Below, one piece after another: positions 1-6,271 of a stretch of DNA of 20,977 nucleotides. The notes beneath the pieces were generated by a model that worked only from the letters and a program-made list of their open reading frames with translations, was not told the DNA's origin and did not search any database. Positions within the stretch are counted from its first letter, which is position 1. Each line of letters starts with the position of its first letter. The DNA comes from JBKPRX01 sp046734795. GTDB taxonomy: Bacteria > Actinomycetota > Thermoleophilia > Gaiellales > Gaiellaceae. Location: positions 1 through 20,977 of the forward strand of contig JBKPRX010000157.1 of NCBI GenBank assembly GCA_046734795.1. Direction: 5' to 3'. The translations under genes were made by a program, and so were the position numbers.

Positions 1-966
1 GGGAACGTGCACGTCGGCGACTTCGGAATCGCGAGCGCGGTCGGCATGGACTCTTTGACGCAGACCGGGACGGTCCTCGGAACCGCCGGCTATCTCGCGC
101 CGGAGCAGGCGTGCGGCGAACGCGCCACGCCCGCGAGCGACCGGTACGCGCTCGGCGTTGTCGCGTGGGAGCTCCTCACCGGCGAGCGGCCGTTTGCCGC
201 GCGCACCTCTGCGGCTGAGGCGGCGGCGCACGTGCAACGACCGGTTCCGTCGCTCAGCGACGTTGACGCGGATCTTCCTGTAGAGCTAGACCGAGTCTTC
301 GAGCGGGCGCTCGCGAAGGATCAGCGCGCGCGATATTCGAGCGCTGCGGAGTTCGTTGCCGACTTGCGAGCTGCGCTCGACGACGCTGCGGGACGCACCG
401 AGCTCGTCTACCCGTCGCGTGTCGCGACTGCGCCGCTACCGCCGCCGCAGACGAAGCGTCGCCCGTGGCTCTGGGCGCTCGTGCTTGCCCTGGCAGGCGC
501 GGCGATCGCCGGCGGCGTGCTCGGCGCAGTGCTTGCAGGCTCCGACAAGTCCACAACAGCGAAACCGCCGCCGCCGCGTGCGACGACGATCACGAGGACC
601 GTGACGGCGCAGGGAACGACGGCGACCGTCGAGGTGACGACACCGGCCGCCGGTGGAACCCTCCCGACCTCGTCCGCGCCGCCGTCTTCGTCCGCAAGCG
701 GCGCTGCGCTCAACAACCAGGCCTGGTCGCTGATGCAACGCAACGACTACGCAGACGCACGGCCGCTCCTCGAGCAAGCCGTGTCAAAGCTCGACGGCAC
801 CGGCTCGATCGACGAGGCGTACGCCGACTACAACCTCGCGTACACGCGTCTGCAGCTCGGCAACTGCGACGGCGTCCTCGATCTCCTCGACGAGTCGCAG
901 GCGATTCAAGGACACAGAGTGGAGATCGTCCGGGCGCGCGTCGCCGCACGCAGAGCGTGCCGCTAG
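1..966 (+). CDS. Ser/Thr protein kinase, C-terminal part (5' end outside window)
   Basis: This is the 3' part of a PknB-type eukaryotic-like Ser/Thr kinase; the reading frame is open to base 1, so the N-lobe and catalytic loop lie upstream. The first residues contain the DFG motif (HVGDFGIA), followed by an activation loop, the GTAGYLAPEQ substrate-binding segment and the helical C-lobe (SDRYALGVVAWELLTGERPF). A Pro-rich juxtamembrane linker leads to one transmembrane helix (about 463-540) preceded by basic residues. A Thr/Ser/Pro-rich extracytoplasmic stretch follows, then a helical TPR-like region (about 706-960) with two cysteines (LGNCDG and the terminal RRACR) that could form a disulfide outside the cytoplasm. 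Family knowledge: such kinases sense envelope signals through this outer part. It lacks PASTA repeats in the visible part. It converges on rmlB with abutting stop codons. Confidence 0.92.
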   Translation, partial: GNVHVGDFGIASAVGMDSLTQTGTVLGTAGYLAPEQACGERATPASDRYALGVVAWELLTGERPFAARTSAAEAAAHVQRPVPSLSDVDADLPVELDRVFERALAKDQRARYSSAAEFVADLRAALDDAAGRTELVYPSRVATAPLPPPQTKRRPWLWALVLALAGAAIAGGVLGAVLAGSDKSTTAKPPPPRATTITRTVTAQGTTATVEVTTPAAGGTLPTSSAPPSSSASGAALNNQAWSLMQRNDYADARPLLEQAVSKLDGTGSIDEAYADYNLAYTRLQLGNCDGVLDLLDESQAIQGHRVEIVRARVAARRACR

Positions 967-1962
967 CTATCGAGCGCGCGCGAGCCGATCGCCGTACTGC
1001 TGCTCGTAGTAGCGGCGGAACTCGCCGGACTTGATCGGCTCCCACCACGCGCGGTTCTGGCGATACCACTCGACGGTCTCGCGCAGTCCGTCCTCGAACG
1101 TCTTCGCCGGAGCCCAGCCGAGCGAGCGCAACTTCGTCGTCTCGAGCGCGTAGCGGCGGTCGTGACCGGGTCGGTCCTCGACGTGCCGTAGAAGCGCGCG
1201 ATCGGCGCCGGTGGCCTCGAGGATGTGCTGCGCGATCTCGACGTTCTCGTGCTCGTTGCCGCCGCCGACGTTGTACGCCTCGCCCGGCTGACCGTGCTCG
1301 AGCACGAACTCGACGCCTGCGCAGTGATCCTCGACGTGGAGCCAGTCGCGGATCTGCTTTCCGTCGCCGTACAGCGGCAACGGCTCGCCGTCGAGCGCGT
1401 TCGTGACGAAGAGCGGGATCAGCTTCTCCGGATACTGATTCGGCCCATACGTGTTCGAGCCGCGCGTGATGCATCCGTGCACGCCGAAGGTGCGGACGTA
1501 CGCCGGGATGTGCAAGTCGCCCGCGGCCTTGGCGACGCTGTACGGGCTCGACGGACGAAGGGGGTCGTCCTCGCGCGATGCGCCCCCCGCCTCCAGGTCG
1601 CCGTATACCTCGTCGGTCGACACCTGCACGAGCCGCGCGCCCGACTTCCGGATCTCTTCCAGCAGCACTTGCGTCCCGAAGAACTCGGTGCGTCCGAAGT
1701 CGGTCGCGCCGAGAATCGAGCGGTCGACGTGCGTCTCGGCCGCGAAGTTGACGATCGCCTCGCAACGCGTTGCAGCCTTCGCCACGTCGTCCGCGACCGC
1801 GATGTCTCCATGGTGGAACTCGATCTCGTCGAGCGGCAGGTTCGCCTTGTTCCCGGAATACGTCAGCTTGTCGAGCACGACGACCTCGTGACCTTTGCGA
1901 AGCAGGCGCTTGACGAAATGCGAGCCGATGAAGCCCGCGCCGCCTGTGACGAGTACGCGCAC
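967..1962 (-). CDS. rmlB: dTDP-glucose 4,6-dehydratase (RmlB/RfbB-like)
   Basis: 331-residue extended short-chain dehydrogenase of the RmlB class, which makes dTDP-4-keto-6-deoxyglucose for deoxysugar (rhamnose-type) synthesis in the cytoplasm. Visible: N-terminal NAD-binding TGGAGFIGS (residues 6-14), the DKLTYSGN segment that follows the second strand in RmlB proteins, the catalytic triad region STDEVYGDL (Thr116, Asp117, Glu118) and YSVAK (Tyr141, Lys145), then RGSNTYGPNQYPEKLIP and DWLHVEDHC, both typical of the dTDP-sugar branch. Length fits the family (about 320-355). The GTG start at 1962 places MRVLVTGG directly at the Rossmann strand and overlaps the upstream gene's stop by one base, so translation is probably coupled. 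No other deoxysugar gene is in the window, so a different dTDP- or UDP-sugar substrate cannot be excluded. Confidence 0.9.
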   Translation of the reverse strand: MRVLVTGGAGFIGSHFVKRLLRKGHEVVVLDKLTYSGNKANLPLDEIEFHHGDIAVADDVAKAATRCEAIVNFAAETHVDRSILGATDFGRTEFFGTQVLLEEIRKSGARLVQVSTDEVYGDLEAGGASREDDPLRPSSPYSVAKAAGDLHIPAYVRTFGVHGCITRGSNTYGPNQYPEKLIPLFVTNALDGEPLPLYGDGKQIRDWLHVEDHCAGVEFVLEHGQPGEAYNVGGGNEHENVEIAQHILEATGADRALLRHVEDRPGHDRRYALETTKLRSLGWAPAKTFEDGLRETVEWYRQNRAWWEPIKSGEFRRYYEQQYGDRLARAR

Positions 1963-2294
1963 TAGTCGCGCGGGTCGGTCTCGACGGCGACCTTCGAAGG
2001 GTCGCCACCCCTCTTCGCAACGACCACGTAGGTGTCGTGGTTCTCGATCACGTCCTCGACATCTGGCACCTCGTGGCCGCTGCGGACGGCGAACTGCGTC
2101 GGGTCGGCGCGGAGGTGCTCGTACTCGGCGAGCGTCATGCGGAGGCGTTCAAGGCACGATTCGTCCGCGCACTCGCAGACGAACTCGGTGTCGGCGACGT
2201 CGCTTCCGAAACCCTCGTTGATCGCTTTCACGCGTTCGTTCACTTCGCGGAACAGCGCTTCGTTGAGACCCAATCGCACGACCCGATCGTCCAT
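1962..2294 (-). CDS. conserved-looking 110-aa protein with Cys cluster, function unknown
   Basis: 110-residue soluble acidic protein that I cannot name. It begins MDDRVVRLGLNEALFREVNERV, an amphipathic helix, followed by EFVCECADESCLERLRMTLAEYEHLRADPTQF. The cysteines form C-x-C-x5-C (Cys40, Cys42, Cys48), which could bind metal. The C-terminal half reads SGHEVPDVEDVIENHDTYVVVAKR. The pattern is familiar to me from unannotated actinobacterial proteins, but I know of no characterised member. The ATG at 2294 is preferred over upstream in-frame starts because a TAnnnT hexamer (TACACT) lies 7 nt before it and because earlier starts would run into glnA's leader and coding sequence. It diverges from glnA and is the first gene of a two-gene unit with rmlB (1-nt overlap). 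Confidence 0.8.
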   Translation of the reverse strand: MDDRVVRLGLNEALFREVNERVKAINEGFGSDVADTEFVCECADESCLERLRMTLAEYEHLRADPTQFAVRSGHEVPDVEDVIENHDTYVVVAKRGGDPSKVAVETDPRD

Positions 2295-2301
2295 CGAGGC
2301 C

Positions 2302-2311
2302 AGTGTAGACT
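2302..2311. promoter_or_regulatory. overlapping divergent -10 elements for glnA (+) and the 110-aa gene (-)
   Basis: The 10-mer AGTGTAGACT contains TAGACT on the plus strand (2306-2311) and TACACT on the minus strand (2307 down to 2302); both fit TAnnnT and share the central TA. On the minus strand 7 nt separate the hexamer from the ATG at 2294, so that mRNA would be leaderless or nearly so. On the plus strand the start site would fall near 2318, giving glnA a leader of about 29 nt carrying its Shine-Dalgarno. No convincing -35 hexamer was seen in either direction. This is inferred from sequence only. Confidence 0.45.
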
Positions 2312-2335
2312 CGCCGCACCGTTGGGTCACGTCGT

Positions 2336-2341
2336 GGGAGG
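2336..2341 (+). promoter_or_regulatory. Shine-Dalgarno of glnA
   Basis: GGGAGG ends 5 nt before the ATG at 2347. It fixes the glnA start and is one of the few strong ribosome-binding sites at a transcript-initial gene in this window. Confidence 0.7.
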
Positions 2342-2346
2342 CGTTT

Positions 2347-3699
2347 ATGGCGCAGGTGGAGAGCAAGAACCGGGCAACGTCGAGCGAGCAGTCCCGGAAA
2401 GACGTTCTGAAGCAAGTCAAGGACGCGGGACTCGAGGACATGCTCCTCTGGTTCACCGACCTCGAGGGGCATCTGAAGAGCTTCTCGATCACGATCAACG
2501 AGGTCGAAGGCGCGCTCGACGACGGCATGGGATTCGACGGCTCGTCGATCACGGGCTTCAACGCGATCGAGGAGTCCGACATGGTCGCGATTCCCGATCC
2601 CGCGACGTTCCGGGTGCTTCCCGACGGCAAGACCGGGCGGATGATCTGCGACGTCGTCACGCCGGACGGCAATCCCTACGACGGCGACCCGCGACACGTT
2701 CTCCGGCGCGCACTCGAGCGGATGGAATCGCTCGGCTTCGACACGTTCAACGTCGGCCCTGAGGCCGAGTACTTCCTATTCGAGGACGAGAAGGGCACGG
2801 TCACACTCGACGAGGGCGGCTACTTCGCACAGACGACGATGGACGCGGCGACGAACATTCGCCGCGACACGATCAGGTCGCTCGAGACGATGGGCATCCC
2901 GGTCGAGTATCACCACCACGAGGTCGGCCCCTCGCAGCACGAGATCGACATCCGCTTCGCAAACGCGCTCGACATGGCGGACTACATGCTCACGTACCGC
3001 CTGATCGTGAAAGAGGTTGCGAAGCAGCACGGCTATCACGCGACGTTCATGCCGAAGCCGCTCTTCGGCGAGAACGGCTCGGGCATGCACACGCACCAGT
3101 CGCTCTTCAAGGACGGCCGCAATCAGTTCTTCGACGGCGATGACGAGTGGAACCTCTCGGAAAACGGCAAGGCGTTCATCGCGGGGCAGCTGCGACATGC
3201 GCGCGAGCTCTCGGCGGTCTTCGCGCAGTGGGTGAACTCGTACAAGCGGCTTGTTCCCGGTTACGAGGCGCCGGTCTATGTCGCGTGGTCGCGGCGAAAC
3301 CGCTCCGCGCTGATCCGCATCCCGCTCTACAAGCCCGGCTCCGAGCAGGCGACGCGCGCCGAGATTCGCTGCCCCGATCCCGCCTGCAATCCGTACCTCA
3401 CGTTCGCGGCTCTTCTGCACGCGGGCCTCGAGGGGATCGAGCAGGGCTACGAGCTGCCGCCGCCGATGGAGACGAACCTCTACCACCTGACCGCAGAGCA
3501 ACGGCGCGAGCGCGGGATCGTCTCGCTCCCGGAAACGCTCGGGGAGGCGATCAACGAGCTCGCCGAATCGGCGCTCATGCGGAAGGCGCTCGGCCCGCAC
3601 ATCTTCGAGCGCTACGTCGAGCTCAAACGGAAGGAATGGGACGAGTACCGCGTCCAGCTGACGCAGTGGGAGCTCGATCGATACCTCGCTGTTTTGTAG
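2347..3699 (+). CDS. glnA: glutamine synthetase, type I (alpha-like)
   Basis: 450-residue glutamine synthetase: ATP-dependent amidation of glutamate with ammonia, a cytoplasmic dodecamer in the family. Visible: N-terminal beta-grasp segment MGFDGSSITGF, metal/ammonium residues in NVGPEAEYFLF, HHHEVGPSQHEID, the ATP-site MPKPLFGENGSGMHTHQS, the Glu-flap region NSYKRLVPGYEAP (Glu307) and RNRSALIRIP. Length about 450 and lack of the extra block found in the 470-residue beta type put it with alpha-type enzymes, usually controlled by feedback rather than adenylylation. However, the position matching the Bacillus feedback Arg62 (FVRIEESDM) is Ala73 here (FNAIEESDM). A tyrosine (ETNLYHLT, Tyr379) sits near the adenylylation position, but the surrounding consensus is not the beta-type one. 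The ATG is chosen from the GGGAGG 5 nt upstream; the frame is open further upstream but overlaps the divergent gene. Confidence 0.96.
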   Translation: MAQVESKNRATSSEQSRKDVLKQVKDAGLEDMLLWFTDLEGHLKSFSITINEVEGALDDGMGFDGSSITGFNAIEESDMVAIPDPATFRVLPDGKTGRMICDVVTPDGNPYDGDPRHVLRRALERMESLGFDTFNVGPEAEYFLFEDEKGTVTLDEGGYFAQTTMDAATNIRRDTIRSLETMGIPVEYHHHEVGPSQHEIDIRFANALDMADYMLTYRLIVKEVAKQHGYHATFMPKPLFGENGSGMHTHQSLFKDGRNQFFDGDDEWNLSENGKAFIAGQLRHARELSAVFAQWVNSYKRLVPGYEAPVYVAWSRRNRSALIRIPLYKPGSEQATRAEIRCPDPACNPYLTFAALLHAGLEGIEQGYELPPPMETNLYHLTAEQRRERGIVSLPETLGEAINELAESALMRKALGPHIFERYVELKRKEWDEYRVQLTQWELDRYLAVL

Positions 3700-3727
3700 G
3701 CGGCCGAACGAGTAGGCTCGGCTTTCA

Positions 3728-3754
3728 CCGGCCCCTGACTGCGGACGGGGCCGG
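3728..3754. terminator. GC-rich hairpin after glnA, possible terminator
   Basis: An 8-bp perfect stem CCGGCCCC (3728-3735) / GGGGCCGG (3747-3754) with an 11-nt loop begins 28 nt after the glnA stop. There is no U-tract, so it may act with the following hairpin or as an RNA 3'-end stabiliser rather than as a classical intrinsic terminator. Confidence 0.45.
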
Positions 3755-3762
3755 CTGACGGC

Positions 3763-3795
3763 CCACTGCGAGCTGCTTGCGGCAGCTCGTGGTGG
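3763..3795. terminator. long hairpin between convergent glnA and PRC-barrel gene
   Basis: The arms 3763-3776 and 3782-3795 pair over 14 positions (core CGAGCTGC / GCAGCTCG, 8 Watson-Crick pairs, then two G-U wobbles, then CCAC/GTGG) around a 5-nt TTGCG loop. It lies between convergent stop codons at 3699 and 3815 and folds on either strand, so it could terminate both transcripts. No T-run follows on either side. Confidence 0.5.
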
Positions 3796-3814
3796 TTAAA
3801 GGCGTTCGGTGCCG

Positions 3815-4069
3815 CTAGAGGAAGGAGCGGATCGACTCGCGGTCGACCCGAAGGCCGATGACGCCGCTTTGTCCGTCGATCTGCTCGATCGTGTCCGCGG
3901 GAACCATTCGGCGCCTGCGAGCAAAGAGGCCTGAGCGGACGGACAGCGCATCCGGAACGTCCGGAGCCGTGCCGTACATGGGGCACTCCACCTTGCCGAC
4001 GAGGCGGCCGTGACGGTCGGCGACGATGTAGCCGGCTGTGGTCCGCAGGTCGAAGGCGATCGCGCTCAT
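3815..4069 (-). CDS. small PRC-barrel domain protein
   Basis: 84 residues. The N-terminal half, AGYIVADRHGRLVGKVECP, matches the PRC-barrel pattern (a short beta barrel that opens with G-x-x-V-x-D-x-x-G-x-x-x-G-x-V). The second half, RRRRMVPADTIEQIDGQSGVIGLRV, has the usual 'VPxxxIxxID…vIxLxV' continuation. PRC barrels occur in RimM, photosynthetic reaction-centre H subunits and many small stand-alone bacterial proteins of unknown role; nothing here specifies a partner. No signal peptide or membrane helix. The ATG at 4069 is supported by a TAnnnT hexamer 8 nt upstream. It lies downstream of the membrane-protein gene on the same strand with a 79-bp gap, so it probably has its own promoter. Confidence 0.75.
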   Translation of the reverse strand: MSAIAFDLRTTAGYIVADRHGRLVGKVECPMYGTAPDVPDALSVRSGLFARRRRMVPADTIEQIDGQSGVIGLRVDRESIRSFL

Positions 4070-4077
4070 CCGCGCAG

Positions 4078-4083
4078 AACCTA
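4078..4083 (-). promoter_or_regulatory. putative -10 element of PRC-barrel gene
   Basis: TAGGTT on the minus strand, 8 nt before the ATG at 4069, with no Shine-Dalgarno between. This fits a leaderless or near-leaderless transcript. Confidence 0.35.
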
Positions 4084-4148
4084 TTCCCGCCGTGTCAGGG
4101 AAATACCTTCTTTCGAGTTAGGACTTTGTAAACCACGGCCGATCAGGA

Positions 4149-4616
4149 CTAGGCGCCCGGCTTCCAAACCATGAGGACGATGATCGCGAAGACGCAGGCG
4201 CTGCTCGCATAGCTCAGGAGCAGCGAAGGGCGGTGCGAGACGAGGCCACGAAGCTCTTCGCTCGGCTCGTTTCCTTCCGCTGCAAGGCGCTCGGCGAGAT
4301 GGCGAGCATGACGCGCAGTCCGCCCGCCGACGGCCCCGAGGACGAAGCTTCCGATCCAAAGCGCGAACGACGCAGTTAGCCAGCCGCTGCCGAGGTCGAA
4401 GCCCGCTTCGTTTGCAAGCGCGATGCCGAAGCCGAGCGCGGCGAGCCCGCCGACGATGACCAAGACGACGCCGACTCGCGTCAGGCGCAGGAGAAGAGCG
4501 ACGTCGCTCGGCCGGTCGTGCCGCACCGCCGCGACCTGCAGCACGCCGGCAACGAAGGCTCCCGCCACGAATAGGAAGGCGCCGAGGAGATGGAAGAACA
4601 GCAGCCACGTCGCCAC
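4149..4616 (-). CDS. four-helix integral membrane protein (DUF2269-like)
   Basis: 155-residue membrane protein with four predicted helices: about residues 3-26 (LLFFHLLGAFLFVAGAF), 46-68, 79-98 and 131-151. A charged cytoplasmic-type loop with Arg/His and Glu (TARHARHLAERLAAEGNEPSEE) lies between helices 3 and 4. The opening 'FFHLLGAFLFVAGAFVAG' resembles predicted integral membrane proteins of the DUF2269 type, whose function is unknown; the family call is from memory of the pattern. The GTG at 4616 is chosen because it puts the first helix at the N-terminus and a TAnnnT hexamer 7 nt upstream. A GTG at 4652 would add 12 residues and overlap the divergent kinase start. Confidence 0.7.
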   Translation of the reverse strand: MATWLLFFHLLGAFLFVAGAFVAGVLQVAAVRHDRPSDVALLLRLTRVGVVLVIVGGLAALGFGIALANEAGFDLGSGWLTASFALWIGSFVLGAVGGRTARHARHLAERLAAEGNEPSEELRGLVSHRPSLLLSYASSACVFAIIVLMVWKPGA

Positions 4617-4623
4617 GCTGAGG

Positions 4624-4629
4624 AGGTTA
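4624..4629 (-). promoter_or_regulatory. putative -10 element of the membrane-protein gene
   Basis: TAACCT on the minus strand lies 7 nt before the GTG at 4616. It sits inside the 28-bp gap to the divergent kinase gene and helps decide the start. Confidence 0.35.
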
Positions 4630-4632
4630 GGC

Positions 4633-4638
4633 GACAAT
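4633..4638 (+). promoter_or_regulatory. weak putative -10 element of the GAF kinase gene
   Basis: GACAAT (four of six matches to TATAAT) ends 6 nt before the GTG at 4645, the spacing seen for other likely leaderless starts here. An AGGAGG at 4621-4626 lies 18 nt from the GTG, too far for a usual Shine-Dalgarno. Confidence 0.25.
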
Positions 4639-4644
4639 CCGGAG

Positions 4645-6048
4645 GTGGACACGTCCGAGCGCCATCTGCGGCTTCTCACCGAGACGATCGCTGCGGTCAA
4701 CTCCTCGCTCGACCTCGAGGAGGTGCTCGAGCTCGTCGCCCAGAAGGTCGCGAACGCGCTCGGAGCCGACGCGTGCTTCGTCTATCTCTACGACGACCGC
4801 GCCGACGAGCTCGTGCTTCGCGGCACCTACGGCGTCGCGGTCGACGAGCTGACCAGGCGCCCGCGGATGCGGCCGGGCGAGGGTATTACCGGCTCCGCCG
4901 CCGCCGAGCTCCGGCCTGTGATGATCCCGGAGAAGGCGCATCTCGATCCGCGCTTCAAGGAGTTCCCGAATCTTCCGGAGGCGGACTACGAGTCGATCCT
5001 CGCTGTGCCGATCCTTGCGCGCGATGAGCTCGCGGGCGCACTCAACGTGCGAACGCGCCGGCCGCGCGCGTTCGACGCAGCGGAGATGGAGCTTCTTTCC
5101 GCGATCGCCGCGCAAGTTGCGCAGACGATCGTGCACGCGCAGCTGTATGCGAACGCGCAGCGCCGGGTTGCAGAGCTCGAAGCGCTGGCGCGAATCTCCG
5201 AGGCCGTGTCCGAGTCGCTCTACGTCGAGGAGTCACTCGAGGCGATCGTCAAGACCACGATGGACGCCGTCAGCGCAACCGGCGCGGCCCTCGTGCTCGA
5301 GGACGGACGGATCGCGTGGCCGGAAGGACGGCCCGGGAAGTTCGCGGAGCGCACACCGTTGCGCTGGAAGCGTCGCCAGATCGGCGAGCTCGTCGCGGAC
5401 CGCGACACCCCGTTCAACGACGAAGAGCGCGCGCTGCTCGAAGCGATCGCGCACCATGCGGCAGTCGCGCTCGAGCACGGACGGGCTGTGATGCGCGGAG
5501 TCCTCGCGCAAGAGATCCACCACCGCGTGAAGAACAACCTCCAGACGGTCGCTTCGCTCCTTCGTCTGCAGGCGAATGCCGACGGCGTCGACGCGCGGCA
5601 GGCACTCGAAGACTCGGTCAATCGCATTCTCGCGATCGCGGCGGTGCACGAAGTGTTGACGGAGCAACGGGACGAGGACGTGGAGCTCGCCGAGTTGCTC
5701 GACCGGCTGCGGGCGATGCTCGTGCAAGGGCTCGCAGCCGGGAAGCACGTCGAAGCCGAGCTCGAGAAGGTGTCGCTCGAGGGGAACCGAGCAACGGCGC
5801 TCGCGCTCGTCTTCAGCGAGCTGCTCCAGAATGCGCTCGAGCACGGCGGCAGCGACGTGCGGATCGAGCTTGCCCGGCGGAACGGCGATGTCGTGCTTTC
5901 GATTGCGGACTCGGGCAACGGCGCCTCGCCGTCTGTTGCCGGAACCGGCTTGTCGATCGTCCGCGCGCTCGTGCGCGACGAGCTCCAGGGGTCGTTCGAG
6001 CTTCTGCACGACACCGGGACGCGTGCCGAAGTCGTCTTCCCCGCATGA
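4645..6048 (+). CDS. soluble GAF-GAF sensor histidine kinase, HisKA_2 class (PdtaS-like)
   Basis: 467-residue cytoplasmic kinase without membrane helices. Order: GAF domain 1 (about 12-165, NSSLDLEEVLELV then GEGITGSAAAELRPVMIPE and the closing AAQVAQTIVHAQLY), a second shorter GAF-like domain (about 176-280), HisKA_2 dimerisation domain with EIHHRVKNNLQ (phospho-acceptor probably His293), and an HATPase domain with the N-box LLQNALEHG (Asn396), DSGNG (Asp422) and GTGLSI. All catalytic motifs are intact. This kinase class, typified by mycobacterial PdtaS (GAF-PAS-HisKA_2), phosphorylates ANTAR regulators; one is encoded next downstream. The ligand is not evident. The start is uncertain: GTG 4645 is used because it fits the leaderless spacing and the start of the first helix. 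Confidence 0.88.
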   Translation: MDTSERHLRLLTETIAAVNSSLDLEEVLELVAQKVANALGADACFVYLYDDRADELVLRGTYGVAVDELTRRPRMRPGEGITGSAAAELRPVMIPEKAHLDPRFKEFPNLPEADYESILAVPILARDELAGALNVRTRRPRAFDAAEMELLSAIAAQVAQTIVHAQLYANAQRRVAELEALARISEAVSESLYVEESLEAIVKTTMDAVSATGAALVLEDGRIAWPEGRPGKFAERTPLRWKRRQIGELVADRDTPFNDEERALLEAIAHHAAVALEHGRAVMRGVLAQEIHHRVKNNLQTVASLLRLQANADGVDARQALEDSVNRILAIAAVHEVLTEQRDEDVELAELLDRLRAMLVQGLAAGKHVEAELEKVSLEGNRATALALVFSELLQNALEHGGSDVRIELARRNGDVVLSIADSGNGASPSVAGTGLSIVRALVRDELQGSFELLHDTGTRAEVVFPA

Positions 6049-6164
6049 CGTGGCTCGTCGTGTGCGCGCGGCCGAGGATCGGGCGATCGTGGTGGTTGGC
6101 GCATCACGAGCTGCGGCTGTTTCGGGTCTCGGTCGTTCTCGTGCACGCGCATCTAGTACGCGCC

Positions 6165-6176
6165 GGTGTACACCGC
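6165..6176. promoter_or_regulatory. palindrome CGGTGTACACCG, probable secondary operator
   Basis: Perfect 12-bp dyad whose 10-bp core GGTGTACACC is identical to the centre of the 26-bp palindrome downstream. The two dyad centres are 55 bp apart (about 5.2 helical turns), so a bound protein could contact both sites on nearly the same face. Confidence 0.5.
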
Positions 6177-6212
6177 TGTAACGCACCGGCGGCTCAACCA
6201 AGCCGTTTACGC

Positions 6213-6238
6213 GTGATGTAGGTGTACACCTACATCAC
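6213..6238. promoter_or_regulatory. perfect 26-bp palindrome, probable operator of the ANTAR regulator gene
   Basis: Each 13-nt arm is GTGATGTAGGTGT and its exact complement; the centre is GGTGTACACC. It ends 21 nt before the putative -10 (6260-6265), covering the region where a -35 would lie, as expected for a repressor or class-II activator site. With no unpaired loop and no T-run it is a poor terminator. The binding factor is unknown. Confidence 0.65.
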
Positions 6239-6259
6239 TTAAATGGGAGCCGCGCTCGC

Positions 6260-6265
6260 TAGGCT
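6260..6265 (+). promoter_or_regulatory. putative -10 element of the ANTAR regulator gene (leaderless)
   Basis: TAGGCT ends 6 nt before the ATG at 6272 (positions -12 to -7 if the A of ATG is +1), and no Shine-Dalgarno is present. Confidence 0.45.
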
Positions 6266-6271
6266 CGCACG

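Larger units (their letters stand above)
6049..6271. other. 223-bp regulatory spacer between kinase and ANTAR regulator
   Basis: Non-coding as far as I can judge. It holds a 12-bp palindrome (6165-6176), a perfect 26-bp palindrome (6213-6238) and a leaderless-type -10 (6260-6265). Its 3' half is less GC-rich than the surrounding genes. Confidence 0.6.

Noticed and set aside
3728..3795. The paired hairpins after glnA as an ANTAR target RNA
   Set aside because: ANTAR targets need six-nucleotide loops with conserved A and G positions; these loops are 11 and 5 nt, and the site lies after the gene rather than in a leader.
4652..4700. Upstream starts (GTG 4652, TTG 4700) for the DUF2269-like membrane protein
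   Set aside because: They would overlap the divergent kinase start and add a hydrophilic Arg-rich stretch before the first helix; GTG 4616 has a correctly spaced TAnnnT.
5220..6201. Long antisense open frames over the GAF histidine kinase
   Set aside because: Both translate to Ser/Arg/Ala-rich sequence typical of mirrored GC-rich codons; the plus-strand kinase has intact motifs.
6045..6221. 58-codon ORF beginning in an ATGA overlap with the kinase stop and ending inside the 26-bp palindrome
   Set aside because: The protein is unusually rich in Trp, His and Arg with almost no acidic residues, matches nothing I know, and its end runs through the palindromic operator. It is probably a chance open frame in GC-rich DNA.
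6213..6238. The 26-bp palindrome as an intrinsic terminator of the kinase gene
   Set aside because: It is more than 160 bp after the kinase stop, no T-run follows, and the dyad has no natural loop; the repeated core and position before a promoter fit an operator better.
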